Assembly (NCBI RefSeq): GCF_000382065.1
Contig: NZ_KB907501.1
Location: 310,001-374,000, forward strand
Source: Stenotrophomonas hibiscicola ATCC 19867
GTDB taxonomy: Bacteria > Pseudomonadota > Gammaproteobacteria > Xanthomonadales > Xanthomonadaceae
Length of the DNA stretch: 64,000 nt
Direction of reading: 5' to 3'
Numbering within the stretch: the first letter of the stretch is position 1; every line of letters begins with the position of its first letter. The notes beneath the pieces are model-generated. The model saw nothing but the letters and a program-made list of their open reading frames with translations, did not search any database and was not told where the DNA came from. Positions 34,820 through 44,152 of the stretch are shown one piece after another. Both the position numbers and the translations under genes were made by a program.

Positions 34820-35838
34820 GCCTGCGGCGGGGGACTGCTGTTGCCGGGGCCCGCGGCGCCACCACCACCGCCACCACGGCGACGACGACGGCGCGGGCCG
34901 CGATTGCCCGGGGTGGCGGCCGGAGCGTTACCGCCGCCCTGTTCCTTGCCCTGCGCCGACGCAGCCGGGCGCTCGTGCGCCGGGCGCGCGGGCGGGCGGG
35001 CGTTGGGCACGGGGGCGGGTACATCGCGGCCCGGCACCTGCACCACGCGCAGTTCATCCGTATCGAGCTGAAGCGCGGTCAGCTTGCCGCCCCAGACTGC
35101 GCCGGTGTCGATGGCATGCACGCCCTGGGTGATGGTCAGGCCCAGCGCCGACCAGTGGCCGCAGACGATCTTCAGGTCGCGCTCGACCCGGCCTGGCACT
35201 TCGAACCAGGGGTACAGTCCCTGTTCCTGCGTGCCCGGCGTGCCCTTGTCCTCGATGCCGATGCGCCCGCGCGGGGTGCAGTAGCGCATACGGGTGAGCA
35301 CATTGATGATCGCCCGTGAACGGTCGTAGCCGGACAGGTTCGGCGCCCAGCTCGGCTTGTCGCCGTACATGTTGCGGAACAGCTTGCGGTAGCCGGCACC
35401 GTGCAGTTGCGCCTCGACCTCGGCGGCATGCTTTTCGGCCATCTGCGTGGTCCACTTCGGCGCCAGGCCGGCGTGCACCATCATCCAGCCCAGCTCGCGG
35501 TCCACGTGCACCAGCTTCTGCAGGCGCAGCCAGTCCAGCAGTTCGTCGCGGTCCTCGGCCTGCACGATGCGCAGCAGGTCCGGGTTGACCTTGCGCTGTT
35601 CCTCTTCGGTGCGTGCACCGACGGCCAGCAGCGAAAGGTCATGGTTGCCCAGCACCACCACGCTGTGCCCGCGCAGCGAATGCACCAGCCGCAGCGTTTC
35701 CAGCGACTGGCCACCGCGGTTGACCAGGTCGCCGCAGAACCACAGGGTGTCCTGCGCCGGGTCGAAGCGGATCTTCTCCAGCAGCCGCTGGGTGACGTCA
35801 TAGCAGCCCTGCAGGTCGCCGATCGCCCACACACTCAT
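34816..35838 (-). CDS. apaH: symmetrical Ap4A hydrolase with Arg/Gly-rich tail
   Basis: Cleaves Ap4A to two ADP and, in E. coli, removes Np4 caps from RNA. Residues 1-268 are a complete ApaH: GDLQGCYD, GDLVNRGGQS, GNHDLS, VHAGLAPKW, GHWSALG. Residues 271-340 form an extra tail, rich in Pro and Ala, ending with six consecutive arginines (316-321) and six glycines. E. coli ApaH lacks this (about 280 aa). The tail could bind RNA. ApaG lies 16 bp upstream in the same operon. Confidence 0.95.
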   Translation of the reverse strand: MSVWAIGDLQGCYDVTQRLLEKIRFDPAQDTLWFCGDLVNRGGQSLETLRLVHSLRGHSVVVLGNHDLSLLAVGARTEEEQRKVNPDLLRIVQAEDRDELLDWLRLQKLVHVDRELGWMMVHAGLAPKWTTQMAEKHAAEVEAQLHGAGYRKLFRNMYGDKPSWAPNLSGYDRSRAIINVLTRMRYCTPRGRIGIEDKGTPGTQEQGLYPWFEVPGRVERDLKIVCGHWSALGLTITQGVHAIDTGAVWGGKLTALQLDTDELRVVQVPGRDVPAPVPNARPPARPAHERPAASAQGKEQGGGNAPAATPGNRGPRRRRRRGGGGGGAAGPGNSSPPPQA

Positions 35839-35853
35839 CGTCCGGCCTCCGTG

Positions 35854-36237
35854 TCAGTGCAGGGTACGCGGGATGGCCAGCACGAAAGGTGCGACCGGCG
35901 CGGCGAATTCGGTGCCGTCGTCGGCGACCATGTCGTAGTGGCCCTGCATGGTCCCGTGATCGGTCCCCAGCATGACACCGGACGTGTAATGGAAGTCTTC
36001 ACCGGGACGCAGGCGCGGCTGCTCGCCGATCACCCCGTCGCCATCGACATGCTCGACGCGGCCATTGGCATCGGTGATGCGCCAGTGGCGTGCAACCAGG
36101 CGCGCGGCAACACGGCCCTGGTTGTGGATGCGGATCGTGTAGGCGAACGCATAGCGCCCGTCTTCCGGCGCGGATTGGTCGTCGAGGAAGCGCGGTGCGA
36201 CTTCGACGGAAATGGCGTAAACGTCAGCGTCTTCCAT
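35854..36237 (-). CDS. apaG: ApaG domain protein
   Basis: 127 aa immunoglobulin-like fold (E. coli 125). Seen: [33 protein letters not shown] (a strand pair), [35 protein letters not shown] and [10 protein letters not shown]. The start at 36237 (MEDADVYAI) matches the family; an upstream ATG at 36309 does not. The biochemical role is unclear; gene order rsmA-apaG-apaH is conserved in many gammaproteobacteria. Confidence 0.95.
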   Translation of the reverse strand: MEDADVYAISVEVAPRFLDDQSAPEDGRYAFAYTIRIHNQGRVAARLVARHWRITDANGRVEHVDGDGVIGEQPRLRPGEDFHYTSGVMLGTDHGTMQGHYDMVADDGTEFAAPVAPFVLAIPRTLH

Positions 36238-36250
36238 ACCGGCAGTGTAA

Positions 36251-37054
36251 TCAGGAGGCATTGGCCAAAGCGATGAATTCAGCCACATCCAGCTGTTCGG
36301 CGCGGGCATCGGGGCGCACGCCGGCGGCGACGAACTGCTCGGCCGTCACGACGTTGTTGAGCGCATTGCGCAGGGTCTTGCGGCGCTGCCCGAAGGCGGC
36401 CTTGACCACCTCGGCGAAACGGGCGTGGTCGTTGATGTTGATCGAGGCCGGGTCACGCGGCACCAGCCGTACCACGGCCGAATCGACCTTCGGCGGCGGC
36501 CGGAACGCGCCCGGCGGCACCACGAACAGCGAGGTCACCTGGCAATAGGCCTGCAGCATCACGCTGAGGCGGCCGTACACCTTGCTGCCGGGGCCGGCGG
36601 CCATGCGGTCGACCACTTCCTTCTGCAGCATGAAGTGCATGTCGCGGATCACCGCGGCATGTTCCAGTGCATGGAACAGGATCGGCGAGGAGATGTTGTA
36701 GGGCAGGTTGCCGACCAGGCGGATCGGCAGGCCGGCAGCCAGCTCGGTGAAGTCCACGCGCAGCACGTCGCGGTGGACGATGGTCAGCTCGCCCAGCGGC
36801 TCGGCGGCGGCGGTCAGCGGCGCGATCAGGTCGCGGTCGAACTCGATCACCGTCAGTTTCGGATGCACGCGCAGCAGCGGCAGGGTGATCGCGCCCTGGC
36901 CGGGACCGATCTCGACCAGGCGATCGCCTTCTTTCGGGTTGACCGCCATCACGATCTTGTCGATGTAGTGGCGATCGGCCAGGAAATGCTGGCCAAGCTG
37001 CTTCTTGGCCGGTGCGGTGAACACCGGGCCGGAGGGGGAATGCGGGGAATTCAT
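36251..37054 (-). CDS. rsmA: 16S rRNA dimethyladenosine transferase (KsgA)
   Basis: Dimethylates A1518 and A1519 of 16S rRNA during 30S maturation; loss gives kasugamycin resistance. 267 aa. Seen: [22 protein letters not shown] site [15 protein letters not shown], the catalytic [11 protein letters not shown] and the rRNA-contact ending [11 protein letters not shown]. The long frame to 37942 is a read-through; the ATG at 37054 overlaps the pdxA stop by 4 bp. Confidence 0.97.
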   Translation of the reverse strand: MNSPHSPSGPVFTAPAKKQLGQHFLADRHYIDKIVMAVNPKEGDRLVEIGPGQGAITLPLLRVHPKLTVIEFDRDLIAPLTAAAEPLGELTIVHRDVLRVDFTELAAGLPIRLVGNLPYNISSPILFHALEHAAVIRDMHFMLQKEVVDRMAAGPGSKVYGRLSVMLQAYCQVTSLFVVPPGAFRPPPKVDSAVVRLVPRDPASININDHARFAEVVKAAFGQRRKTLRNALNNVVTAEQFVAAGVRPDARAEQLDVAEFIALANAS

Positions 37055-38031
37055 GCGCTCAGTGTACGTTGCCGCGCAAGCTGCGCACACAGCGTCGTTG
37101 CCGCCTGCAGGCTGGAAGGATCGGCAATGCCGCGGCCGGCCAGGTCCAGCGCGGTGCCATGGTCTACCGCCACGCGCGGGTAGGGCAGGCCCAGGGTCAG
37201 GTTCACCGCCTGCTCGAAACCGGAGTACTTCAGCACCGGCAGCCCCTGGTCGTGGTACATCGCCAGCACGGTGTCGAAACCGGCCAGCTTGGCCGGCAGG
37301 AACGCGGTATCGGCCGGCAGCGGCCCGACCAGGTCCATGCCCTCCGCGCGCAGGCGCTGCAGCAGCGGGATGACCAGGTCCAGTTCCTCGCGGCCCAGAT
37401 GGCCGTCTTCGCCGGCGTGCGGGTTCAGGCCGAGCACGGCGATGCGTGGCGCGGGCAGGCCGAACTCGCGGCACAGCGCGGCGTGCACGGTGCGAAGGGT
37501 GTGTTCCAGGCTGGGCGCGGTGATCGCATCGGCCACCTCGCGCAGCGGCAGGTGGGTGGTGGCCAGGGCCACGCGCACGATGGGGTTGGCCAGCATCATC
37601 ACCACCTTCACCCCGGCCTGGTCGGCCAGCAGTTCGGTGGTGCCACTGTAGGCGATGCCGCCTTCGTTGATGACCGCCTTGTGCACCGGGCCGGTGACCA
37701 CGCCGTGCAGTTCGCCGGACAGGCAGGCCTGACCGGCAGCGAGCAGGGCGCCGATGACGGCCCCGGCATTGGCCGGGTCGGCCTGGCCGAAGTGGCTGGG
37801 CATGGCATTGGCCACCGCGCGCACACGCAGGTCGCCCGGGGCGCGGGCTTCGGCGTCCTCGGGCAGCAGCTGCAGGGGCAGGTTCAGCGCGACGGCGGCT
37901 GCGCGCAGGGTATCCGGGTCGGCGAAGGCCAGCAGCCGGCAATCTTCACGCGGCTGCTGGACGAGGCGGACACACAGCTCCGGGCCGATCCCGGCGGGCT
38001 CGCCCGGTACCAGAGCGAGCTCGGGGCGCAT
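37051..38031 (-). CDS. pdxA: 4-hydroxythreonine-4-phosphate dehydrogenase
   Basis: NAD-dependent step of vitamin B6 (PLP) synthesis, forming the precursor condensed by PdxJ. 326 aa. Seen: GEPAGIGPELCVRL, VTGPVHKAVINEGG, metal-binding ATTHLPLREV, LNPHAGEDGHLGREE and MYHDQGLPVLKY. Overlaps rsmA by 4 bp and follows surA by 3 bp, the lptD-surA-pdxA-rsmA order known from enterics. Confidence 0.97.
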   Translation of the reverse strand: MRPELALVPGEPAGIGPELCVRLVQQPREDCRLLAFADPDTLRAAAVALNLPLQLLPEDAEARAPGDLRVRAVANAMPSHFGQADPANAGAVIGALLAAGQACLSGELHGVVTGPVHKAVINEGGIAYSGTTELLADQAGVKVVMMLANPIVRVALATTHLPLREVADAITAPSLEHTLRTVHAALCREFGLPAPRIAVLGLNPHAGEDGHLGREELDLVIPLLQRLRAEGMDLVGPLPADTAFLPAKLAGFDTVLAMYHDQGLPVLKYSGFEQAVNLTLGLPYPRVAVDHGTALDLAGRGIADPSSLQAATTLCAQLARQRTLSA

Positions 38032-38034
38032 CGG

Positions 38035-39381
38035 TCAGGACTGCGGCGGCGTGGCGGTATTTTCCGCGCGGTCCCCGCTGCGGAAGCTGACATAGGCTTC
38101 GCCACGCAGTTCCTGCAGGAAGCGGTTGTACTCGTCTTCCAGCTTGCGGCGGCCGATGGTCTCGCGGATCTGGGCGCGCTGGTTGTCGTTGGTCACGTCG
38201 GTCTGGCGGGTGGCCACGCGCTGCACGATGTGCCAACCGGCATCGGTGCGGAACGGCTGGCTGACGCCGCCGTCCTGGATGCCGGCCACCTGCTGGCCGA
38301 ACGCCGGACCGAACGCGTCGACCGGGAACCAGCCCAGATCGCCGCCCTGACCCTTGCTGTTGTTGTCCTCGGAGGATTCCTTGGCCACGGTTTCGAAATC
38401 CGCGCCGCCGGCGATGCGGGCGCGCAGGGTATCGATCTTGGCCTTGGCGGCAGCGTCGGTCTGGTGATCGTCCACGCGCACCAGGATGTGGCGGCCGTGG
38501 TATTCGGTGACCGTGTGCGCGCCACCGCTGGCGGCGCTGGCATCACGCACTTCCACCAGCTTCAGCAACTGGAAGCCGCTGGGGCCGCGGATCGGGCCGA
38601 CCACTTCGCCGGGCTTCATCTTTTCCATCAGCTGGGCAAAGGCCTGCGGGATTTCATCCAGGCTGCGCCAGCCCAGATCGCCGCCTTCCAGCGCGTTCGG
38701 GCTGTCCGAATAACGCACGGCGGCAGCGTTGAAGTCCAGCTCACCCTTGTCCAGCAGGGCCTTCACGCCCTCGGCCTTCTTCTGGCCGGTGGCGATCTGG
38801 TCGGCGTTGGAGCCGTCGGGCAGGGCGATCAGGATGTGTGCCAGGTGGTACTGGTTGCCCACCGTGGCCTGCTGCTTCAGCGCGGCGTCCACTTCACCCT
38901 CGCTGACGCTGATGCGGCTCTGCGCGAAGCTCTGGCGCAGGCGCTGCACAGTGATTTCATCGCGCACCGAAGCACGGAAATCGTTGAAATCGATGCCGTC
39001 GTGGGCCAGGCGCTGGCGCAGTGCATCCAGGTCCGAACCGTTCTGCTGGGCGATGGCATTCATCGCCTGGTTCAGCTCCTGGTCGCTGACGCGGATGCCG
39101 CTGCCCTGGGCGCGGGCGACCTGCAGCTTGACCAGCACCAGTCGCTCGAGCACCTGGCGGCTGAGCACATCTTCCGGCGGCAGCTGGTTTTCACGGCCGG
39201 CGTACTGCGCCTTGATGTTGGCGATCGCACGCTGGAGCTCGCTCTGCAGGATCACGTCCTCGTCGACGACGGCGGCGATGCGGTCCAACGGCTGCGCCTC
39301 CTGCGCGAGCACCTGCAGAGGGGCGGACACGCTGGACACCGCCAGCAGGGAGGCGAGAAGAACGGGGAAGCGCTTGGTCAT
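38035..39381 (-). CDS. surA: periplasmic chaperone / peptidyl-prolyl isomerase SurA
   Basis: Escorts unfolded outer-membrane proteins to BAM. 448 aa: signal peptide 1-26 (...LQVLA-Q), N-terminal helical chaperone domain to about 170, two parvulin domains (about 177-278 with YHLAHILIALPDG, and about 290-395 with YHGRHILVRVDDHQ), then the C-terminal strand segment. It starts inside the lptD stop (ATGA), linking the chaperone to its essential client LptD. Confidence 0.97.
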   Translation of the reverse strand: MTKRFPVLLASLLAVSSVSAPLQVLAQEAQPLDRIAAVVDEDVILQSELQRAIANIKAQYAGRENQLPPEDVLSRQVLERLVLVKLQVARAQGSGIRVSDQELNQAMNAIAQQNGSDLDALRQRLAHDGIDFNDFRASVRDEITVQRLRQSFAQSRISVSEGEVDAALKQQATVGNQYHLAHILIALPDGSNADQIATGQKKAEGVKALLDKGELDFNAAAVRYSDSPNALEGGDLGWRSLDEIPQAFAQLMEKMKPGEVVGPIRGPSGFQLLKLVEVRDASAASGGAHTVTEYHGRHILVRVDDHQTDAAAKAKIDTLRARIAGGADFETVAKESSEDNNSKGQGGDLGWFPVDAFGPAFGQQVAGIQDGGVSQPFRTDAGWHIVQRVATRQTDVTNDNQRAQIRETIGRRKLEDEYNRFLQELRGEAYVSFRSGDRAENTATPPQS

Positions 39382-41858
39382 GGGATCTGATTCGGATCGT
39401 AGTCATCGCGGGTCACCCCGGTGTTGCTGGGCGGCACGAGATAGAGGTCGTCGCGGTTGTAGCCGAGGATAGCACGGCGCAGGGTGCGGTCCGTGTCCTG
39501 GCCGATGGAGCTCAGGCCCTTCAGGACGAACTCCACCTGGATGGAATTGTTCATCTCGCCCTCGCGATTGCGGACGTAGCGGCGGCCGACCACGCGCACG
39601 GCCAGGCAGCAGCTGTCCCACTGCACGCCGCCGATGATTTCCAGCGGCTCCTTGTCCTGCAGCGAGTAGTAATAGCGACCGACCAGGCTCCAGCGCGCAT
39701 TCAGCGGGTACAGGAACGACAGGTCAGCCTGCTCCAGCAGGGTGCGGTCATGCTTGTTGGCCGTCGCCGGGGCGCCGGCGTTGATGCGGTAGCGGTAGCT
39801 CAGGTTGATCACGCCATCGTTGGGCATCAGGTAGCGGGCGCGGACGCTGGCCAGATCCTCGCGCTTGTACTTCGGGTCCCACTGGTAGGTGGCGCCCAGG
39901 GTCCAGCGGTCGTTGATCATGTAGTTGCCGTCGGCGATCCACGCCGACTTGCCCTTCTCCACCGGCGCGCCGCCCGGCGTGACGGTCACCCGCGACTCGT
40001 CGAAGTACTGGATCTGGCCGATCGAGGCCGAGAACCGCTCTTTGCCGGTGGTCTGGTCGATGAAACGGGTACTCAGTGCCAGGGTCAGCTGGTTGGCATC
40101 GTTCTGGCGGTCGGCGCCGGTGTAGCGCGAATCGCGGAACAGCTGGCCCCAGCTGAAGGTGAAGTCACGGGTGTCGAAGATCGGCAGTTCGTCCTGGTTG
40201 CGGTACGGCGTGCGCAGGTAGAACAGGCGCGGCTCCAGCGTCTGCAGGAAGGACTTGCCGCGGATGCTGGTCTCGCGGTCGAAGAACAGGCCGGCGTCGA
40301 TGCTGCCGATCGGCAGGCTGCGGCTGGGCGAGGTGTTGCCGCGCAGCTGTTCCGGCGTGGCGGTGGTCACGTCCACGCCCTCCGAGGCCAGAACGGTGCT
40401 GCGTATCCTGTCGGCCAGGCCGCGGTCCAGCTGGTAGGCCGTGTAGCGGTACGCCAGAGTGGGCGTGATGTACCAGGCCGCGCCGCTGATGGGGAAGGAA
40501 ACGTACGGCTTGACGTCAAGGCGGGAGCCGCCATAGGCGCGCACGGTCTGGCCGGTGCGGGTGTATTGCAGGTCCGGGCCCGCATCGGCACCGTACTTGA
40601 GGTTCACGTCGTCGTGGGTGAACCTCACCGCTTCGGCGTACAGGCCGGTTTCCAGCCATGGCCGCATCGGCTTGTTCCAGTTGAAATACACCCGCGGCTG
40701 GCGGTTGTAGGGCAGGGCATTCTCGTCAAGCGTGTAGTCGGTCAGCTGCCAGCGGTCGGCCATGATGCCAGCCGTCCAGTTCGTGCCCGTACCGTACAGG
40801 CCGATGGTGCTCTGCAGGTTGGAGGCGGTCACCCCCACCAGGCGGTTGGCGAAGTCCTCGACATAGCGCTCGTCGCTGACCCAGGCCAGGTTGGCGCGGG
40901 CCTGCCAGTGGCTGTTCACGTTGTGGTAGCCGTCGAACATCACCCGGCCGCGGTCGCGGTCGCGCAGCCTGTCGTTGGGCATGTAGCTGGTCAGCACCTC
41001 GCCACGGCCGCCGTTGTAGAGGTAGCGGAACTCGTTGTCGAGCAGCAGGCCGCGCCGGCTCATGTAGCGCGGGGTCAACGTGTCGTCGTAGTTCGGCGCC
41101 AGGTTGAAGTAGATCGGCTGTGCGTAGTCGAATCCGTTGCGCCCGGACATGCCCAGCTGCGGGAACAGCAGGCCGGTCTTGCGGCGGTCATCGATCGGGA
41201 ACTTGAAGTACGGCGCCCACAGCACCGGCACCTTGCCGATCCGCAGCACGGCGTTGCGGGCGGTGCCGAAGCCCTCGTCGTTGTCCACTTCGATCTGCGG
41301 CGCCGACAGCTTCCACACCGGCTGTGACGGGTCGCAGGTGGTGTAGGTGGAGCGGTGCATCTGGCCGACCGCGCCCTGCAGGTCGACCGACTCGGCATCG
41401 CCGTTGCCGCGGCGCGACACCAGCTGGTACTTGATGTCGGTGATCTTGTGGGTGTCGCTTTCCTGGTTGCCTTCGGCGCGCTTGGCGACCATCCGGATCG
41501 ACCCGTCCTGGTAGCGGACATTGCCGTCGGCGATGTAGTTGCCGGTCTCGGTGTCGAAACTGAGCTTGTCGGTACCGACGAACTGGTCGCCCCGGCGCAG
41601 CGCCACGTTGCCCTCGTACTGCGGCACGGTGGTGGTACCCAGCAGTTGGTCGCCTTCGATGTCGGTCGGCTGGTTCTCGCGGGCGGCCGCAGCGGCAGCC
41701 TTGTCCTGGCCCGGGACCGGCGTGGGGGCGTCGGTGAACGCGGGAATGACGTCGGTGGCCGGGCACAGGCCCCAGTTGAGCGGCTTATCATCAGCCATCG
41801 CCGGAAGGCTGATGGCGATGCTCAGAGGCAGGGGAAGCAGGCGGAGGGCTCGGCGCAC
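39378..41858 (-). CDS. lptD: LPS-assembly outer-membrane protein LptD
   Basis: Beta-barrel that, with LptE, inserts lipopolysaccharide in the outer leaflet. About 826 aa from the GTG at 41858, which gives a clean signal peptide (RRALRLLPLPLSIAISLPAM). An N-terminal OstA/jellyroll domain follows (EGDQLLGTTTVPQYEGNVAL) and then a large barrel. Cysteines are present near the N-terminus (NWGLCP) and near the C-terminus (SCC), as the inter-domain disulfides require. An ATG at 41951 overlaps the upstream gene's stop (ATGA) and is the alternative start, adding 31 residues. Confidence 0.95.
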   Translation of the reverse strand: MRRALRLLPLPLSIAISLPAMADDKPLNWGLCPATDVIPAFTDAPTPVPGQDKAAAAAARENQPTDIEGDQLLGTTTVPQYEGNVALRRGDQFVGTDKLSFDTETGNYIADGNVRYQDGSIRMVAKRAEGNQESDTHKITDIKYQLVSRRGNGDAESVDLQGAVGQMHRSTYTTCDPSQPVWKLSAPQIEVDNDEGFGTARNAVLRIGKVPVLWAPYFKFPIDDRRKTGLLFPQLGMSGRNGFDYAQPIYFNLAPNYDDTLTPRYMSRRGLLLDNEFRYLYNGGRGEVLTSYMPNDRLRDRDRGRVMFDGYHNVNSHWQARANLAWVSDERYVEDFANRLVGVTASNLQSTIGLYGTGTNWTAGIMADRWQLTDYTLDENALPYNRQPRVYFNWNKPMRPWLETGLYAEAVRFTHDDVNLKYGADAGPDLQYTRTGQTVRAYGGSRLDVKPYVSFPISGAAWYITPTLAYRYTAYQLDRGLADRIRSTVLASEGVDVTTATPEQLRGNTSPSRSLPIGSIDAGLFFDRETSIRGKSFLQTLEPRLFYLRTPYRNQDELPIFDTRDFTFSWGQLFRDSRYTGADRQNDANQLTLALSTRFIDQTTGKERFSASIGQIQYFDESRVTVTPGGAPVEKGKSAWIADGNYMINDRWTLGATYQWDPKYKREDLASVRARYLMPNDGVINLSYRYRINAGAPATANKHDRTLLEQADLSFLYPLNARWSLVGRYYYSLQDKEPLEIIGGVQWDSCCLAVRVVGRRYVRNREGEMNNSIQVEFVLKGLSSIGQDTDRTLRRAILGYNRDDLYLVPPSNTGVTRDDYDPNQIP

Positions 41859-41947
41859 GCGGTTCGGATTCGGGCGAAAACGGACGGTAGCTTGCCCCAT
41901 CCCTTGCATAGGGGCAATGAAGGACGCCGGAGCCTGCCGGTTCGGGT

Positions 41948-42886
41948 TCATCCGGCGGAGGTGCCGGCGGATGGCGTAAGCAGGGCCTGGACATGGGCCA
42001 CGCTGCACTCGGCCAGGGCCTGCAGGTCATAGCCGCCCTCCAGCATCGACACCACCCGGCCAGCCGCGTGGCGGCGTGCCAGCGCGTGCAGCTCACCGGT
42101 GATCCAGGCGAAATCGTCGGTCTCCAGCATCAGATCCGCCTGTGGATCACGCAGGTGGGCATCGAAGCCGGCCGAGATCAGCAGCAGCTGCGGGCGGAAG
42201 TCGTCGATGGCTGGCAGCATTTCGTCGGCCCAGACGTTGCGGAAGCGGAAGCCGCCGCTTCCCGGCGGCAGCAGGATGTTCATCAGGTTGCCGGCACCGC
42301 GGTCGCGGCGCAGGCCGGAATTGGGGAACAGCCCGGCCTGGTGGGTGCTGTAGTACGAAACCCGGGCGTCATGCTGGAAGATGTCCTGGGTGCCATTGCC
42401 GTGGTGCACGTCGAAATCGACCACCGCGATCCGTTCCAGGCCATGGCGGTCGCGGGCATGGGCGGCGGCGATGGCGATGTTGTTCAGCAGGCAGAAGCCC
42501 ATGGCGGTGCTGCTGGTGGCGTGGTGGCCCGGTGGGCGTACCGCGCAGAAGGCCAGCGGGTCCTCGCCCAGCATCACCGCATCGACTGCGGCCACACCGG
42601 CACCGGCGGCGTGCACGGCGGCGCTGGCCGAGCCCGGCGAGGTCCAGGTGTCCATGTCCAGCTGGCGCAGCGGTGCGGTCTGCGGCTGCAGCACGAAGTC
42701 GAGCAGGGCGCTGTCGTGGACCCGGGTCAGTTCGCCGAACTTCGCCGGCGGCGCCTCGCGCCAGTCCAGCTGGCCGGGGAAGGCGGTGTGCAGCGCGTCC
42801 AGCACCTGCTGCAGCCGTTGCGGGCATTCGGGATGGCCGGGACCGGGGTCATGCAGCAGGCAGGACGGGTGGGAATAGACCAGCAT
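41948..42886 (-). CDS. histone deacetylase-like amidohydrolase
   Basis: 312 aa class II HDAC / acetylpolyamine amidohydrolase family, zinc enzyme removing acetyl groups from amines. All family motifs are intact: HDPGPGHPECPQRL, RPPGHHA (catalytic His pair), GFCLLNNIAIAA, DFDVHHGNGTQ (zinc Asp-His), SAGFDAH (zinc Asp) and EGGYD with, earlier, YYSTHQ. The natural substrate in bacteria may be acetylated polyamines or protein lysines. It is the gene before lptD and lies 9 bp after the cobalamin adenosyltransferase stop. Confidence 0.92.
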   Translation of the reverse strand: MLVYSHPSCLLHDPGPGHPECPQRLQQVLDALHTAFPGQLDWREAPPAKFGELTRVHDSALLDFVLQPQTAPLRQLDMDTWTSPGSASAAVHAAGAGVAAVDAVMLGEDPLAFCAVRPPGHHATSSTAMGFCLLNNIAIAAAHARDRHGLERIAVVDFDVHHGNGTQDIFQHDARVSYYSTHQAGLFPNSGLRRDRGAGNLMNILLPPGSGGFRFRNVWADEMLPAIDDFRPQLLLISAGFDAHLRDPQADLMLETDDFAWITGELHALARRHAAGRVVSMLEGGYDLQALAECSVAHVQALLTPSAGTSAG

Positions 42887-42895
42887 CGTGCCGAC

Positions 42896-43450
42896 TCAGC
42901 GCTGGCGCTGCTGTGGCTGCCACAGCGCTTCGCCATGGCCGTCGGCGCGGGCCAGCACCCGGGCCAGCACGAACAGCAGGTCCGACAGCCGGTTGAGGTA
43001 TTGCAGCGCCTCGCTGCGGACGGCCTCGTGGCGGGCCAGGGTGACCGTCTCGCGCTCGGCGCGGCGGACGATGGTGCGGGCCAGATGGCAGCGCGCGGCA
43101 GCTTCGCCGCCGGCCGGCAGGATGAATTCCTTCAGCATCGGGAGGTTGGCGTTGTAATGGTCCAGCTGCTGCTCCAGGGCCGAGACGTCGGCGGCATGGA
43201 TCGCGGCGTGGCCGGGAATGCACAGCTCGGCGCCCAGATCGAACAGCTGGTGCTGCAGATGCACCACCAGCGCGCGTACATCCTCGGGCAGGGGCGCGGC
43301 CAGCAGCAGGCCGAGCGCGGCGTTGGCCTCGTCGACGGTACCGAAGGACGCCACGCGGGCGTCATCCTTGGCCACGCGTTGGCCGTCGCCAAGGCCGGTA
43401 CTGCCGTCGTCGCCGGTGCGGGTGTAAATGCGCGAGAGGCGATGACCCAT
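42896..43450 (-). CDS. ATP:cob(I)alamin adenosyltransferase, PduO type
   Basis: Makes adenosylcobalamin from cob(I)alamin and ATP. 184 aa helical bundle. Seen: the ATP-binding N-terminus YTRTGDDGSTGLGDGQRVAKDD, written here as TRTGDDGSTGLGDGQR; GTVDEANAALG; the conserved FILPAGGEAAARCHLARTIV (as FILPAGG and CHLARTIVRRAER) and YLNRLSDLLFVLAR. It lies 10 bp after a gene for a BtuM-like cobalamin transporter, so both handle vitamin B12. Confidence 0.95.
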   Translation of the reverse strand: MGHRLSRIYTRTGDDGSTGLGDGQRVAKDDARVASFGTVDEANAALGLLLAAPLPEDVRALVVHLQHQLFDLGAELCIPGHAAIHAADVSALEQQLDHYNANLPMLKEFILPAGGEAAARCHLARTIVRRAERETVTLARHEAVRSEALQYLNRLSDLLFVLARVLARADGHGEALWQPQQRQR

Positions 43451-43460
43451 GGCGCGCGGC

Positions 43461-44045
43461 TCAGTGGCGGATGTCGCGGCGGGCCTGCTGGAGCTTCAAC
43501 ACCTGCTCCACGGCCAGCTGCAGGGCAGCGGCCAGCGCCACATAGATCGCCGTAGTGCGCAGGTAGGGCCCGAACCACTGCGCGTAGTTCTGTGCCCAGC
43601 CGGCCAGCGTCGGCTCGGCCACGTTACGGCTGGTCCAGTAGAAGCCGCCCTGCGCCAGCAGGTGGCAGATCGCCACCGACGCGACCAGCAGCAGCGCACC
43701 CTTGGCCAGCACCGGCCAGCGCGCGCCCTGGTAGTTGCGGCCCAGCAGCATGCCGCCGGCCCACAGCGAGAAGTACGCCGGCAGCAGCAGCCAGTAACCC
43801 GGCGACACGCAGTAGTGCTGCCAGAAATCCAGGCCGCTGCTGCGGATCACGATCCAGTCCACCAGCACGGCGAACACCATCAGCAGCGGAAACGCCCAGC
43901 GTGTCCACGTGGCCAAATAGAAGCCACCGATGAAGAACACCGCCCAGGAGGCATCGGGGATCGCCGCGAAGTGGTTGACCCGGGTCGCCGCCAGCAACAG
44001 CACGAGGACGGACAGGACGAAGGCGCGGTTGGCGGTGGCGGACAT
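43461..44045 (-). CDS. btuM: BtuM-like cobalamin transporter (solitary ECF S component)
   Basis: 194 aa, six hydrophobic helices. Size (about 22 kDa), helix pattern and a cysteine at position 79 in the loop segment FWQHYCVSPGYW match BtuM of Thiobacillus denitrificans, whose Cys80 ligates cobalt and removes cyanide from cyanocobalamin. Its immediate partner is a cobalamin adenosyltransferase gene, which fits import and activation of B12. No ECF ATPase genes are nearby, as for other BtuM proteins. Assignment rests on context and the cysteine; I could not align sequences. Confidence 0.7.
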   Translation of the reverse strand: MSATANRAFVLSVLVLLLAATRVNHFAAIPDASWAVFFIGGFYLATWTRWAFPLLMVFAVLVDWIVIRSSGLDFWQHYCVSPGYWLLLPAYFSLWAGGMLLGRNYQGARWPVLAKGALLLVASVAICHLLAQGGFYWTSRNVAEPTLAGWAQNYAQWFGPYLRTTAIYVALAAALQLAVEQVLKLQQARRDIRH

Positions 44046-44152
44046 GGCAGCGGGCCCGGAGCGGATTCAGGTTTCATTCTAGCCCGCCGCGCCGGTTGGC
44101 GCAGGCGCCGCTTGTTCGGCGTACAGTCGGGGCGAGCGCGTATCATGAACAC

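Noticed and set aside
37069..39390. 773-aa plus-strand open frame
   Set aside because: Opposite pdxA and surA, both clearly real; it has the His/Gln/Arg-rich composition of antisense translation.
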